64,000 bases of DNA, from positions 3,065,501-3,129,500 of the forward strand of contig NC_079239.1 in assembly GCF_027921745.1 (NCBI RefSeq), given 5' to 3'. Positions 31,203-41,752 of this stretch are shown here, piece after piece. The position numbers were made by a program, and so were the translations under genes. Below the pieces are notes generated by a model that did no database searches, was not told the DNA's origin, and saw only the letters and a program-made list of their open reading frames with translations. Position 1 is the stretch's first letter, and every line of letters begins with the position of its first letter. This DNA comes from Schizosaccharomyces osmophilus. Lineage: Eukaryota > Ascomycota > Schizosaccharomycetes > Schizosaccharomycetales > Schizosaccharomycetaceae.

Positions 31203-32330
31203 CTATTTTTTCTTCTTTCTAGGTTGTAGCACGTTCAGCGTTTGAGAAAGCTCCGGTTCTCGCTTTTTGGGAGGAGCGGGTTGGGCATTTCCGTCAATCG
31301 TTTGGGCAACCTTTTCCATAGTAAAGCCATCCACCCTTTGTATAGCTGCAATAGTTTCGTCTAAAAAGGTTTTTGTAGATTGAGAGGCAATCGAAGGAGA
31401 ACGAAAAGAATGTTTTATTAGAGAATCATAAATAATCCGATATAGTTTAGGAGGTAAAACAAGACCAAAACCAGAAGTCTTGTTTCCAGGGAATTCGGCT
31501 TTTTCGAGACGTCTTGGTAAAATCAAACTGTAGAAACCAACCAACTTTCCTGAGCAACACTCTTGGCGAAACGATAAGGTATCCCAAAATTCGGCGACAC
31601 TCATTTCGCTTCGTTGATCTTGAAGTTCATAAAGGTATCTGGCCTTAGGATCATCTGGATATCGCGGAATCATGTCTACGGCTTTTCCTTGTTGTATAGC
31701 CGTTCCTTGTTTCCAAAAGCTATTTGGGAGATAGGATCGAAGAGATGGAAGTCCAGGCACAAACATATATGCCAAATGCTTATCCGTTACAGGGGACGAA
31801 ATTTCCGCTGAACTTTTCTTTTCTTTTGCTTCATTGATTTGTTCTTCGTCAGGATTGTAGTCTTTCCGTATCATTTCTAGACATTTGACCCACCAGTGTA
31901 AAAGGCCGGAATCTGACAAAACACGCTTGTGGCCGTTTTCAGAAGATTCTGGGAAGAGATATTGACCTTGAGAAATAGCGAATAAAGTCACTTCGACCTC
32001 TACAGCACCCTCCTTGTATTGAGTATCAATCACTGTCTCTATAGCAGAGGCTGCGAGACCACTAGAAGAAGCCGGGTGCGTCCCTAATCCACTAGAATCT
32101 ACTTTAGCAACAAAGATGATGCTCTTGTTCAATCTTTTGTAGACTATACATTCCATTCCGAAGACCAATACATCATTCTCTTTCACCAAGAAGAGATGAC
32201 TAGCAAACTTGAAATCCTTCGACTTTTTGCTTTTTCCAAACAAATTATGGCATTTTTCAGATTCACTTTGCAAATAATAGACAGTTAATGACTTACCGAC
32301 TACAATTCTTTTTGACCAAACATCCTGCAT
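31203..32330 (-). CDS. rtt109: Histone H3-K56 acetyltransferase Rtt109
   Basis: Single exon of 375 residues from the ATG at 32330. The Rtt109/p300-like fold is shown by PRYPDDPKARYLYEL, which contains the paired catalytic Asp residues, followed by FWDTLSFRQECCSGKLVGFY. An acetyl-CoA-loop segment, FVAKVDSSGL, lies near residue 75. A lysine-rich end (QPRKKKK) is as in other Rtt109s. It acetylates newly made H3 on K56, with Asf1/Vps75-type chaperones, for replication-coupled nucleosome assembly and genome stability. Tail-to-tail with crb2 (162 bases apart) and head-to-head with rpn12. Confidence 0.93.
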   Translation of the reverse strand: MQDVWSKRIVVGKSLTVYYLQSESEKCHNLFGKSKKSKDFKFASHLFLVKENDVLVFGMECIVYKRLNKSIIFVAKVDSSGLGTHPASSSGLAASAIETVIDTQYKEGAVEVEVTLFAISQGQYLFPESSENGHKRVLSDSGLLHWWVKCLEMIRKDYNPDEEQINEAKEKKSSAEISSPVTDKHLAYMFVPGLPSLRSYLPNSFWKQGTAIQQGKAVDMIPRYPDDPKARYLYELQDQRSEMSVAEFWDTLSFRQECCSGKLVGFYSLILPRRLEKAEFPGNKTSGFGLVLPPKLYRIIYDSLIKHSFRSPSIASQSTKTFLDETIAAIQRVDGFTMEKVAQTIDGNAQPAPPKKREPELSQTLNVLQPRKKKK

Positions 32331-32508
32331 TTTGCAAGGTTTCTATCTAGTATAGAGAGAGACAACGAGACCATAGAAGCAGTTTAGTGAGTCTTTGCAA
32401 TCTGTTAAACTAAAATTGTGTTACGCTTGTTTTTCCTTCTACATCACTATTTGATGGATCTAGGAAAACACCAAAACTTGGTTACTAACTCCTACTTCTA
32501 CAAAAACC

Positions 32509-33379
32509 ATGAGTGCTTTAAATTTGGATCGTTTGGCGGGATTTTATGATAAAAAGGACTGGCAAAGTTGCAAAAAGGAGCTTGTCAACTTGAAATTGGG
32601 TTTGGCAAAAGAGAATCTGTTCCTACCTACCAGTAATAGAGAGAAGAGTATCTTTGCAAGTATGTAATAATGAAATACAAAGAGAATGAAGTTGTGAGAC
32701 TAACAAGAATACAGGAAATGTGTTCGAATATGGTGTACTAGTATCGATTCAGACGTCAGATATTGAGGCATTTGCACGTTATGCCAGTCAGGTCGTTCCC
32801 TTTTATCATGATTCGGCTCTTGCTCCTTCCCCAAGAATGGGTATGGTGACTGCACTCAACCTTTTGTATTTGCTTTCGGACAACCGCATTGCAGAATTCC
32901 ATACTGCCCTTGAATCTGTGCCAGAAAAGTCATTATTTGAAAAAGATGCACACGTCGTATGGGTCATGTCGTTGGAACAGAATGTAATGGAAGGCGCCTT
33001 TGACAAGGTCGCATCGATGATCCATTCTTGCGCATTCCCTGAATTCAGTTATTTTATGAAGATCGTCATGACTATGGTCCGTAATGAAATTGCATCCTGC
33101 GCTGAAAAAGTGTATACCACGATACCTGTTTCGAATGCGACTAGCTTGTTGTATCTTCCAAACGCAAAAGAGACCGAGGCTCTGGCTGCAGAACGTGGAT
33201 GGATCATAAAAGAGGGCATACTTCATTTCCCTAGTGAAAGCAGCACTGTTGATAATGAAGATGCCATGATGTTGGATGAAGATCAGCAATTAGAGCTTCC
33301 TCCTACAGCAGACAAACATACCATCCAAAGTGTTCGCCAGCTTTTGCAGTACGCAGCAGAGATGGAACAAATTGTTTAA
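32509..33379 (+). CDS. rpn12: 19S proteasome lid subunit Rpn12
   Basis: Two exons (32509-32659 and 32715-33379) give 271 residues. The first exon encodes MSALNLDRLAGFYDKKDWQS. The junction falls inside a codon in IFAR/NVFEYGVLVSIQ. The intron is 55 bases with GTATGT donor and GACTAAC branch. It has the helical PCI/CSN8-type body of the lid subunit (S. pombe Mts3, 270 residues) and ends in VRQLLQYAAEMEQIV. Rpn12 is the last lid subunit to join and locks lid to base. It diverges from rtt109 over 178 bases and converges on rbk1. Confidence 0.94.
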
Positions 33380-33585
33380 TTATGATGATGACTCGATATC
33401 TTTAGACTTGGCAAGAAAAATATATGTTAAAGGTAATGATTGTAGATTCTACACGTTAAAATGAAAAGCAAAATGAAAAAAAAAAAAAAGATGATCGTAA
33501 TTGTATAGTATGAGTATCATAACATGGCTAAGAAGACATGGCATTTGCATTCTCCCTTTCCTGGAAAATAAGAATGAGGCCAAAT

Positions 33586-34533
33586 CTATCGTAGAATGTT
33601 TTGAATGTCCGTGTACGTAGGAATCGAATTGGCTGCTCCCTTCCTTTGTACTGTAATTGCGCTGCTTTGAGCTGCAAATTGAAGGGATTCCTTCAAGGGT
33701 CTGTCATGAGAGATTGAGGTTGAGAAAGCACCAATAAACGTATCACCAGCAGCTGTAGTATCTATGGCTTGGACTTTTCTGGCGGGTATATGGGCACTTT
33801 CTCCCGTTTTGGTTTTGTAAAAGGCACCCTCACTTCCTAAGGTAATAATGACCGCTTTGCGAATGCCCATAGCTAGAAGCTTGTCAGCGTATACTTCAGC
33901 ATTTTGAACTGTCGGTGGAGTTTCTGGGCATCCTAATAAAACAGCTGCTTCGTGTTCATTGGGGACCAAATAACTGACATGTTGCAAAAGCTCAGCAGAT
34001 AAAGAAATGGCAGGAGCGGGATTTAGTAAAACATCAACCTGGTGTTTGTGAGCCAGCTCAACTGCTTTCTGAACAGAAGGAAGTGGGATTTCAAGTTGTA
34101 AGATTAAAAGGTCGCTGTGTTGAATTTTTTCTTCTAACGCCTCCACAAAGGAAATATCGACGCAGCTATTCGCTCCCTCAGACAATAAGATTCTGTTTTC
34201 ACCGTTGGATTCCACGATAATCATTGCAACACCGGATGATTTATTAGGGATGATTTTGATAGCCCCAACATCTACATTGTCTTGCTTAAGACCTCGTAAC
34301 ATATCCTGGCCAAAGACATCCTCACCGACACATCCAGTCATGCAAACTCTTGTGTCAGAAGGGTTTGATAACCGAGCTACTGCGACTGCTTGATTTGCTC
34401 CTTTACCACCAGCGCCAGTATGAAAACCATCTGGTTCACCATGCATTGTCTGACCTCCTGCAGGACAGAATTTGGTTTGCATAACCAAATCCATGTTTAA
34501 ACTTCCAAGGACAAGTATATTGCGCGTAGTCAT
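33586..34533 (-). CDS. rbk1: Ribokinase
   Basis: 315 residues, single exon, ATG at 34533. PfkB-family signatures are GGKGANQAVAVARL near the N-terminus, with the substrate-binding LGSLNMDLVM before it, and TTAAGDTFIGAF near residue 250 with the catalytic Asp. The protein is full length. It phosphorylates D-ribose to ribose-5-phosphate in the cytosol. It is the last gene before the wtf/5S island. In S. pombe the next gene is the RING protein that here lies beyond the island. Confidence 0.95.
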   Translation of the reverse strand: MTTRNILVLGSLNMDLVMQTKFCPAGGQTMHGEPDGFHTGAGGKGANQAVAVARLSNPSDTRVCMTGCVGEDVFGQDMLRGLKQDNVDVGAIKIIPNKSSGVAMIIVESNGENRILLSEGANSCVDISFVEALEEKIQHSDLLILQLEIPLPSVQKAVELAHKHQVDVLLNPAPAISLSAELLQHVSYLVPNEHEAAVLLGCPETPPTVQNAEVYADKLLAMGIRKAVIITLGSEGAFYKTKTGESAHIPARKVQAIDTTAAGDTFIGAFSTSISHDRPLKESLQFAAQSSAITVQRKGAANSIPTYTDIQNILR

Positions 34534-34902
34534 GATTTAAAACCAAAATAACCGGAATGAGATGAAAGCAATAACTTTTTTGCGTTTGATAGCCAAATTT
34601 GAAAATACCAAGGATTCTAATATAGACTTCGATAAAAATAATAAATTAGAATCAAAAATGAAGTGTGAATAACCAGCGATGTTGGAATTTACTTTTGTTT
34701 GCAATTTCCAGCATGAGTGCTGGCGATTTCCTTTAGGAAAAGTTTGAACGTCACTCTGTAAACAATAAGAGTATTGATTACCCTGATTTTTTAAAACAGT
34801 AAGAAGAGAAAGGAAAAAACTAAGAGCTATGAAATAGGAACAAAATAACGGCAGGAGACCGGCGACAAAAAAAATAAATAAACAGAAAGACGAGAACAAA
34901 AA
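34534..34902. other. Left edge of the wtf/5S island
   Basis: rbk1 promoter region, shared with the terminator side of the first 5S gene. No gene seen. Confidence 0.5.
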
Positions 34903-35021
34903 AGCCTACAGCATCCCGGATTCCCATGTTGTCTCCAACCATAGTACTAACGAGACCCTCAGACGCTTAACTGCAGTGATCGGACGGGAACTGGTGTTTT
35001 CGCCTAGGTATGGCCGTAGAC
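34903..35021 (-). rRNA. 5S ribosomal RNA, copy 1
   Basis: 119 bases. On the minus strand it starts GTCTACGGCCATACCTAGGC and ends in TGTAGGCT, the fission-yeast 5S sequence with intact internal control region. TATTTATA at 35043-35050 (TATAAATA on the sense strand) lies 22-29 bases upstream, where fission-yeast 5S genes need a TATA element. A T6 tract closes the gene. Sequence is identical to copy 2. It lies about 700 bases beyond the 3' end of the first wtf gene. Confidence 0.96.
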
Positions 35022-35727
35022 ATTTGTAATGGTCTGTAAAGATATTTATACTTAATGATCCAGTCTTTTATTTGGCTTGATGAACTACAAGATCCAATTC
35101 AACTCAGTTCTATCTGTGTGTTTTGTCACGGTTGAATGGAGAATACTTTCATACTGTAAGGATAAGATTTAAAACAGCAGTTTTCTCTTTTCTATTGATT
35201 CTCATTGTGGTCGCAGGAGCATCAGATTGAGTGTATGAGTTTATGGGTTGAAAATGTTAGTTATATAAATTGGGTTCTACTTGAAATTTTTCATGGTCCG
35301 TCGACTTGACTCCCAAAGTAAACGACAATTCAATGTTTTAAACTACATCAATCGATTCTTCCAATCTGAAAATTTATACTTTCTATGCTGTGAACGAATT
35401 TTACCTCTGGCGGTAATCACTTTCGTTCTTACAATTAATGAAAGACACATCACAGTGTTGAGTAAAAAACTAGTAAATACGATGGTACTTTCCTCAGAAT
35501 AATTAAATAATCATTAAAAAGGGTGTCTATTCATGAAGAAAATGAACGATGCTGTGAAACGAATAAGAAGATTCATAAAAGAGTGAATGAGTAAAGCAAT
35601 CAAAGTCGAAAGATTGATTCTTGCTTCTTTGGACGCAAAAAATGCGGAAACTTGATGGACTGCAATTGACATGGATGGTTTCAAAGAAGATGCGAAGTAT
35701 AAAAACATAAAGCAGGTTCGGTAAAAC
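35022..35727. other. Spacer between 5S copy 1 and wtf gene 1
   Basis: From about 35520 rightwards this is the conserved 3' flank shared with the second wtf gene. The part nearer the 5S gene is unique. No gene seen. Confidence 0.5.
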
Positions 35728-36908
35728 TCAAACTTCAGCGCTTTGCTCAGCAAGAGGTTGAAGTTCGATTTCTTCGTTCGGAGGTGCTTCATCTCTTCGA
35801 TTTGTCCCTTCTAAATAGGTTAGTACGATGTTACGAAAGGAAGCATTTGCAAAGTGTACATACCGAACATATGATCCACAGCATTTCCTATGCCGCTTCC
35901 TATTCCGTTTCCTAGGCCATTTATGCCGCTTCCTATTCCGTTTCCTAAGGCATTTATGCCGCTTCCTATGCCGTTTCCCATATCGACGACTACTAATCTA
36001 AGTCGTTCACGCGCATTTGCATTCACTAGAAGAGTTAGAATATTTCGCGGGTGTATGACATACTCGTCAAATAAAGAAACAAGACAAAGTTAACAAAACA
36101 AACAGCATAGAAAAAATTGTTGTTTATCTTTTCAAATCCTGAGAACTTCTTTGCAGCATAATACAAGGTGAAACCGGGGACATCGAGAAAACACACATAT
36201 AATGCTGCGATACACATAGTTGACAATACGTTTTTGGTTGCTCTTCCAAATTTCTTTAGAATCTTTTTGGTTGCTCTTCCAGCTTGCGTGAACCATTCTT
36301 TAGGCATTTGAGTTATTACTAATAGTTAGTGAGTCATTAAAAATCCTGAAATTAGTTTCTTACCAATTGTCAATGACAGAAATAGAGCGCACCAAACGCC
36401 AAAAAGTACCCAAACGGCAAGCTGATTAAACGGAATTTCGTAAACAAGAAGAATGACCCTCGCAATAATCAAGCATACATTATATACAATAAAAATAGCA
36501 AAAACAATTGCTAATTCACGAGGCGTCAGATATCTTTTCTTTTTAGAACTTTCTTCTGTTTCAGGAGCCATTTCGAGATCAATAAATTTGGTTGAAGCTA
36601 ATGGATGTATTAGTAACTGTTCTTTCGTTGTTTGTGAAAGGATAGAGGTTTTCGCCCTGTTTGTTGACACTTATCAACAAGGTTATTAGTTTCAAACCCA
36701 ACAAATAAATAAACAAGCATGATTCTTCCATCATGAGCCGTTCAAAACGCACGCAAAGAATCAACCTTTCCTTTCTATTTCAACTAATCTTACCTGAATA
36801 CGGAGGAGGCGTACCATCTGAAGGAGACGACCGACTATCTGCCTTTTCATCATTGAGCGTTTTGGAAGAGTCATCAGAATCTGAAATAGGAGAGTACTTG
36901 TTTTTCAT
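35728..36908 (-). CDS. wtf: wtf family meiotic driver, gene 1
   Basis: Five exons (36908-36794, 36597-36364, 36318-36064, 36025-35864, 35810-35728) join in a continuous frame of 282 codons plus stop. It looks whole. Exon 1 encodes the acidic, Ser/Pro-rich, PY-like N-terminus of the long (antidote) form: MKNKYSPISDSDDS to TPPPYS. Exons 2 and 3 encode four or more hydrophobic segments, including AIVFAIFIVYNVCLIIARVI and FYAVCFVNFVLFLYL. Exon 4 encodes the Gly-rich repeat GNGIGSGINGL. Exon 5 is a short acidic tail. Family knowledge: wtf drivers make a long antidote from exon 1 and a shorter poison from a second promoter in intron 1, used in meiosis. Assignment rests on exon plan, the exon-1 PY-like motif, membrane segments, the exon-4 repeats and 5S linkage. 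Whether it drives is not visible. Confidence 0.9.
35886..35979 (-). repeat. 33-base tandem repeat in wtf gene 1 exon 4
   Basis: Nearly three copies of a 33-base unit encoding GNGIGSGIN(A/G)L, the third cut short after GNGIGSGI. Copies differ by only a few bases, so they are young or homogenised. Fission-yeast wtf genes are known for in-frame repeats that vary in number. Confidence 0.9.
36705..36715 (+). promoter_or_regulatory. FLEX-like motif in wtf gene 1 intron 1
   Basis: ATAAATAAACA matches the Mei4/FLEX consensus GTAAAYAAAYA at 10 of 11 positions. It lies inside intron 1 (36793-36598), where wtf genes carry the meiotic promoter of the short transcript. Binding is inferred. Confidence 0.55.
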
Positions 36909-38395
36909 ATTTACAATGGCAAGTAGAGCCCAAAATAGCGCCGATATTTACACTCTAAACAAAATCAACTAGAACCACCAAGAAAAGTCCGTAAGAACTG
37001 GTTCTACTTTTCAAGGATCTGTCAAAAATCTGTCAAAAAAAGGAATTGGACCTTGCTTAAAAGCAAAATTTGTTTTGCAACACGAGTGTTCCCTTAAAAC
37101 CAACGATGCGAGTTTGAAAAAATCTTGGTATTGGCTTTTCGCATGTCTCAATTCATAAAAGCAGCGACATTATGTCACTGACTGGTCACAGTCCTCGTTA
37201 CAGTCATTTAATGGGAGTTGTCAAGGCGATATATTCTACTATGATAATACTAAAGAGTACCTCTATTACAAATTGTAAACAATGAAAGTTTTAAGAGAAA
37301 TCTACTTTAGAGGATATATATATCTCCAGTTATAAATACAAATCTTCAGGTTGGAAGATTCGACTGATCTGGGATTAATAAATCTAGTTGTCGTCTATTT
37401 AGTTAATCAAGTCACTGCACCGGGAAAATTCTCATAGCACATACTAAGTAGCTTCTAATTTATACAAGCATAACCTTTTTCAACCTTTAAAACCATACAC
37501 TCAGTCTCATACTTATACAGCGCAAAATCCTAGTTGTGACATAAATACACTCGGCCATACATAGTCAGTCATACAGTTTAAAACATGGGCTGTGTTCAAT
37601 AGAATTGCTATGGGTGACACAAAAGCCCATAAGGATGTTAAGCAATAGATCAACGAAAATGTTCTTTTGGAGGTTCAAGCTATAGTCTGCTTTATATAGT
37701 ATGTAAAAACAAGATACAAAATTATCGAAAATGGGAACCCTTATAAACCGAGGTCGTTATTATGCACTGAAATCCTTGTTGTCACTGTTGAAACTTTTTT
37801 TTTTAAATATGTTTACAACATTGCTTGAAAGTTAAAAACAATGTATATCAGATTAACAGTTTCCCAGCAACTGATAATACGGTTTATGCCTCATACTCAT
37901 ACCATACCATACCATACCATATCAGATCAGATCAAGATCAAACTGAAAATGTTTATCTTTACTAGTTGACAAAGTAGAATAGTTATAGCAACGCAGTTGA
38001 TAAATAGATTTTGAAAAGTAAGTTATTTTCAACAACCTTTTGTGAAATGTTGATTGCCATCTTCCGTAAACACTCAAAAACAAGAACAAATTACAGGCGT
38101 TCTTGACATTGATATTTGATTTGTAGCAAAGTTTCTTCAGCTTTACTTGTTCCCTTTTTTCTTTCAAATTTTATAGCATCGATTTTCCCTGACTTTTCTA
38201 TTACTCGGCGGAATTATCCTCATTTATTATCATAGTACTTGGGCGTAAAAATTCTAAACTTCCAGGTGAATTTACTCTATCACTCGCGCAGATCGTTCTC
38301 CAAGTGAACAAAAAAGGTTTGTTTGCGTACCTTTTTGAGAATCTTGCATTACCCGTGAGGGTATTTCTGAAAGTTACTTCAATACGTTCTGCAGT
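36909..38395. other. Intergenic, wtf gene 1 to nic1
   Basis: To about 37210 this is shared wtf 5' flank. The rest is unique AT-rich DNA, with a (ACCAT)4 tract at 37901-37920 followed by two ATCAG units. No 5S gene occurs on this side of wtf gene 1, unlike wtf gene 2. Confidence 0.55.
37896..37937. repeat. Pentanucleotide microsatellite
   Basis: Four perfect ACCAT units at 37901-37920, then two ATCAG-type units. Low-complexity promoter DNA before nic1. Confidence 0.85.
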
Positions 38396-39643
38396 ATGCT
38401 GTTTACTCACCTTAACAAAACGGTTAACATAATCAGACACGAAAGATGTAAAATCGCAGGAAGACTTGAAAGAATTTATTTTAATATCCCTTTCCTATCA
38501 AAGCTTCCACCAAAGGTTACTGTGCCTATAAGTTGCTTAATTTTCATAAACATATTGGTTTGGGTCATCGCGGCAATAGTCATCTGTTCGGTTAACAAAG
38601 CACTGTTTCTCTCGGTCTTATTATCATGGACACTTGGATTAAGACATGCTCTTGATGCTGATCATATTACTGCAATCGATAATTTAACTCGCCGATTATT
38701 AAATACCGATCAACCAATGTCAACTGTTGGCACTTGGTTTAGTGCTGGCCATTCGACTGTGGTTCTAATAGTTTGCATAGTAGTAGCTGCTACTTCTACT
38801 ACATTTAAAGATCGATGGGATAACTTTCAGACTGTTGGAGGGATAATTGGGACTTCAGTAAGTATGGGACTATTGCTTCTATTGGCAATTGGAAATGCAG
38901 TTTTACTAGTTCGTTTAGGTCACCGGCTTGCGATATATCGTAAGACTGGCATCATGAATGATCAAGGCCTTTCGAGTTATTTTGCTCAAAAAATGCAGAA
39001 ATTGTTTAAGTTGGTAAATTCTCCATGGAAAATCTATATACTTGGCTTTGTTTTCGGTTTGGGATTTGATACCAGTACCGAGGTTTCTCTATTGGGCATT
39101 GCTACTTTACAGGCTTTGAAAGCAACTTCAATATGGACTATTTTACTATTCCCCATTGTATTCCTGGTTGGAATGTGCTTGGTCGATACTACAGATGGCG
39201 CACTCATGTATTACGCATACTCATACTCGGCACGAGAAAGCAATCCTTATTTTTCTAGACTTTATTACTCAATAATATTAACTCTTGTTTCAGTGATTGC
39301 TGCGTTTACGATTGGTATTATCCAGATGCTTACGCTAATTGTGAGTGTTCATCCGATGGAAAGCACATTTTGGGATGGCCTCAATAAACTATCTGATAAT
39401 TATGAGATAGTTGGAGGATGCATCTGTGGCGCCTTTGTTTTAGCAATTTTATTTGGTATTTGCATGCAAAACTACTTTGAGAAGATGTTCTCACCTATAG
39501 TGCAAGAAAATGATGATCAAGGCATAGAAGTTTCGAAAATTGATGAGCAACATGAAAATCCAAAAAAGAGCTCAAGCTCTATCCAAATTTCGGAGACGGA
39601 GAGTGGAAACCCGTATTTTGATGTTGTCGCTTCTAAAATTTAA
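38396..39643 (+). CDS. nic1: High-affinity nickel transporter, NixA/HoxN family
   Basis: Single exon of 415 residues, plasma-membrane type, with about eight hydrophobic spans. Family signatures are all present: [14 protein letters not shown] (the His/Asp metal motif in the second span), [20 protein letters not shown] and [14 protein letters not shown]. pombe Nic1 has the same family and similar length and supplies nickel to urease. It lies between two wtf-associated 5S-bearing segments, with about 1.5 kb of upstream and 1.0 kb of downstream non-coding DNA. I do not recall nic1 next to rbk1 in S. pombe, so the gene may have arrived with island rearrangement. Confidence 0.93.
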   Translation: MLFTHLNKTVNIIRHERCKIAGRLERIYFNIPFLSKLPPKVTVPISCLIFINILVWVIAAIVICSVNKALFLSVLLSWTLGLRHALDADHITAIDNLTRRLLNTDQPMSTVGTWFSAGHSTVVLIVCIVVAATSTTFKDRWDNFQTVGGIIGTSVSMGLLLLLAIGNAVLLVRLGHRLAIYRKTGIMNDQGLSSYFAQKMQKLFKLVNSPWKIYILGFVFGLGFDTSTEVSLLGIATLQALKATSIWTILLFPIVFLVGMCLVDTTDGALMYYAYSYSARESNPYFSRLYYSIILTLVSVIAAFTIGIIQMLTLIVSVHPMESTFWDGLNKLSDNYEIVGGCICGAFVLAILFGICMQNYFEKMFSPIVQENDDQGIEVSKIDEQHENPKKSSSSIQISETESGNPYFDVVASKI

Positions 39644-40672
39644 TAATCAATCGAACCCACTAAATGGCAGACAAAAACAACCGACTTAACCAGACCTGGA
39701 CGAATGGCTATGTACTGCAAAAAGAAACGTTGACCTGTAATTATTCATTTCCTGTTGTAGACTCTTTGGTAAAGCAGATGATTTCTTAGAAGCAACTGTT
39801 CTTGGTTTATGTCTGATCTATTTGTATTTTATTTGTTCATAACCGGTATTTGAACTTGAACGTCCGATTAACTTGCTCGTCTATAATTTGACCACAAAAG
39901 CAAAAAATCAATTCTTTTTTGAAGTTTTCGTTTCCTTCATATCGTTGTTTTGTGAAATCAACAATAGCTTGTTTCATTGATCACAGGCAACCCTTCTCGC
40001 TCGGCTTGATTTCCTCCCTATATCTTTCTTTTTTTTTTCTCTCTCTCTCTCTACACTAGTTCGGTGAATGTTGAAGAGATATACGCTCTATCAAATGGAT
40101 TCACTCTTACACAACCAAAAGTTGAAGCATTGATCCTTTTTCACTCTGTTAATCACAAGTATTTGTCAATGAACATAAATGATTAATAACTTTCTATTGT
40201 AAGGCATCTCACAATGGCTATTACATGTGCTTGTAAATTCATATCATAGCAGGCTAGATGAAACTAACATCATCTTTATAGATGTCACGATTTGAGCTAA
40301 CCGGCCAGATGCCAAAATAGGAATTGTAAATTGCCAAAATAGACCAACAAACTCCGATGAAACAAAAAATGTCCGCCTTGCGCATTGTCGCATAGATCAC
40401 TTACTACGATGAGTCTTAGATAATAGGCACTAGCTTCTATATCAAGTGGCAATGCGATGACTTGATTGCGGTATATTCGAAGCAATTGATATTGATCTGT
40501 TTCTATTGCTTGCTTTCGGGTAATGCTATAGACGCAATTTAAGAAATGGCTTAGGATGACAATTTTTCAATTATGAGATATATAAAATGGGACATCTTGG
40601 GTGTAAATGAGTTTCACAGCCATCCATCATTACCATCCTTTTTTCAAATTGGTTTTGATTTTTCATTTAAAA
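39644..40672. other. Intergenic, nic1 to KR-repeat gene
   Basis: 1.0 kb. Contains a pyrimidine tract (T10 then CT repeats) at 40028-40051 and GATATATAAAATGG at 40577-40590, a likely TATA region for the following gene. No other gene seen. Confidence 0.5.
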
Positions 40673-40971
40673 ATGCACAATTTCTTGACCAGCCTTCTCA
40701 TGATGGCTCTATGTATTACTCTTGCCAATCTTCATGGAGGTGCCGCTGGAGTCAATACTTCCGAGGTAGCATTTAAGAGAAATGATGCTCCAACACCAGT
40801 TGTTGAAGGCGACGCTCAAGGAGCTGTCTCGGGAGCTGCCTTTAAGAGAGTCCTATCGCTGAGGTTGATACCGACGGTCCTGTCTCCGGTGCTTTCTTTA
40901 AGAGAGAAACTCCCAAACCTATTCATGAAGGTGATCCCCAAGGCGCTGTCTGGGATGCTGGTGACAGTTAA
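40673..40971 (+). pseudogene. Secreted KR-processed repeat peptide precursor, frame disrupted
   Basis: From ATG 40673 the frame gives a clear signal peptide (MHNFLTSLLMMALCITLA) and then units ending in FKR, a Kex2/Krp1-type cleavage site: SEVAFKR, then NDAPTPVVEGDAQGAVSG AAFKR. After about 40850 this frame becomes unlike the repeat. The next frame continues it (AEVDTDGPVSGAFFKR, then ETPKPIHEGDPQGAVWD) to a stop at 40969-40971. The first frame itself stops at 40990. So there are three related 18-20-residue units separated by KR sites, with the reading frame changing at a short AG run. Such precursors yield small secreted peptides, as for fungal pheromones and Kex2-processed repeat proteins. 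It is not the P-factor precursor I know. Pseudogene or sequence error are both possible. Confidence 0.6.
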
Positions 40972-41633
40972 GTTAGCAGTTGAACTATAGCTCGGCTTCA
41001 AGTCAAAGCATCGGATTCTCGTCTGATGAAATGTTAGAAAAACAGCTGAGCTGGCTTGTTTCGTTTGGGTTATCCTTTTCTTTCTTCATCTTTGTTTCCT
41101 TCTTTTAAAGAGTGAAGTTTGGATCTCTTCTTTTTTTTTATGTATACCTGTTGATTTCATGCTTCTTCAATTCATTTCTGTGCTTTTCCTTTTATTCTTG
41201 TTATTATTATGGATCCTGAAACGAGTCTACAAAATAGTGTCGACGAAAGTCAATGAAGTACAATACAAAAAACAAGATCATGAACTCCAGAGATGTAGCT
41301 CAAATATCAATGTCGAGACAACATGAATGGCATTGGACAGATCTCGTACTCTACCAGGATACAATTACATATTAAGTTGAAAATAAGTGGTGGTAGAGAT
41401 TCGTTAGAAGAGAGGTAGGTATGAGGCAAGTAATAGTGAATTCATATCTAAATGAATGGCAGTTGCGTAGAGATGAAACGGAGAAAGTATCAAACAAAAA
41501 GTACAGAAACCCCTATTATATATTTGAAGAAACTCAGACTTGGTTTACACTTTGCTTGCTCGAGATGTACTGCATCTGACTAACACGACATGAGAAAAAA
41601 CTGAAACTGCAAAAAGTAAGGTAAAAAGTGAAA
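40972..41633. other. Intergenic, KR-repeat gene to 5S copy 2
   Basis: No gene or repeat recognised. Confidence 0.5.
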
Positions 41634-41752
41634 AGCCTACAGCATCCCGGATTCCCATGTTGTCTCCAACCATAGTACTAACGAGACCCTCAGACGCTTA
41701 ACTGCAGTGATCGGACGGGAACTGGTGTTTTCGCCTAGGTATGGCCGTAGAC
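41634..41752 (-). rRNA. 5S ribosomal RNA, copy 2
   Basis: 119 bases, identical to copy 1 over the gene. ATATAAAA at 41775-41782 lies 23-30 bases upstream (reading TTTTATAT on the sense strand), and a T4 tract ends the gene. It lies about 1.1 kb beyond the 3' end of the second wtf gene. The flanks differ from copy 1, so only the 5S gene itself and the wtf unit are shared. Confidence 0.96.

Larger units (their letters stand above)
35520..37210 (-). repeat. wtf unit 1 (gene plus shared flanks)
   Basis: Region with visible similarity to 42610-44250, covering the wtf gene, about 200 bases of 3' flank and about 300 bases of 5' flank. Shared 5' landmarks include GGCTTTTCGCATGTCTCA and CACTGACTGGTCACAGTCCT. 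Similarity stops on the right near 37205. Edges are by eye. Confidence 0.75.

Noticed and set aside
36035-36307. Reading wtf exon 3 straight on to a stop instead of splicing
   Set aside because: A 38-40-base intron with good donor, branch and acceptor occurs at the same place in both wtf genes and restores the conserved exon-4 repeat frame.
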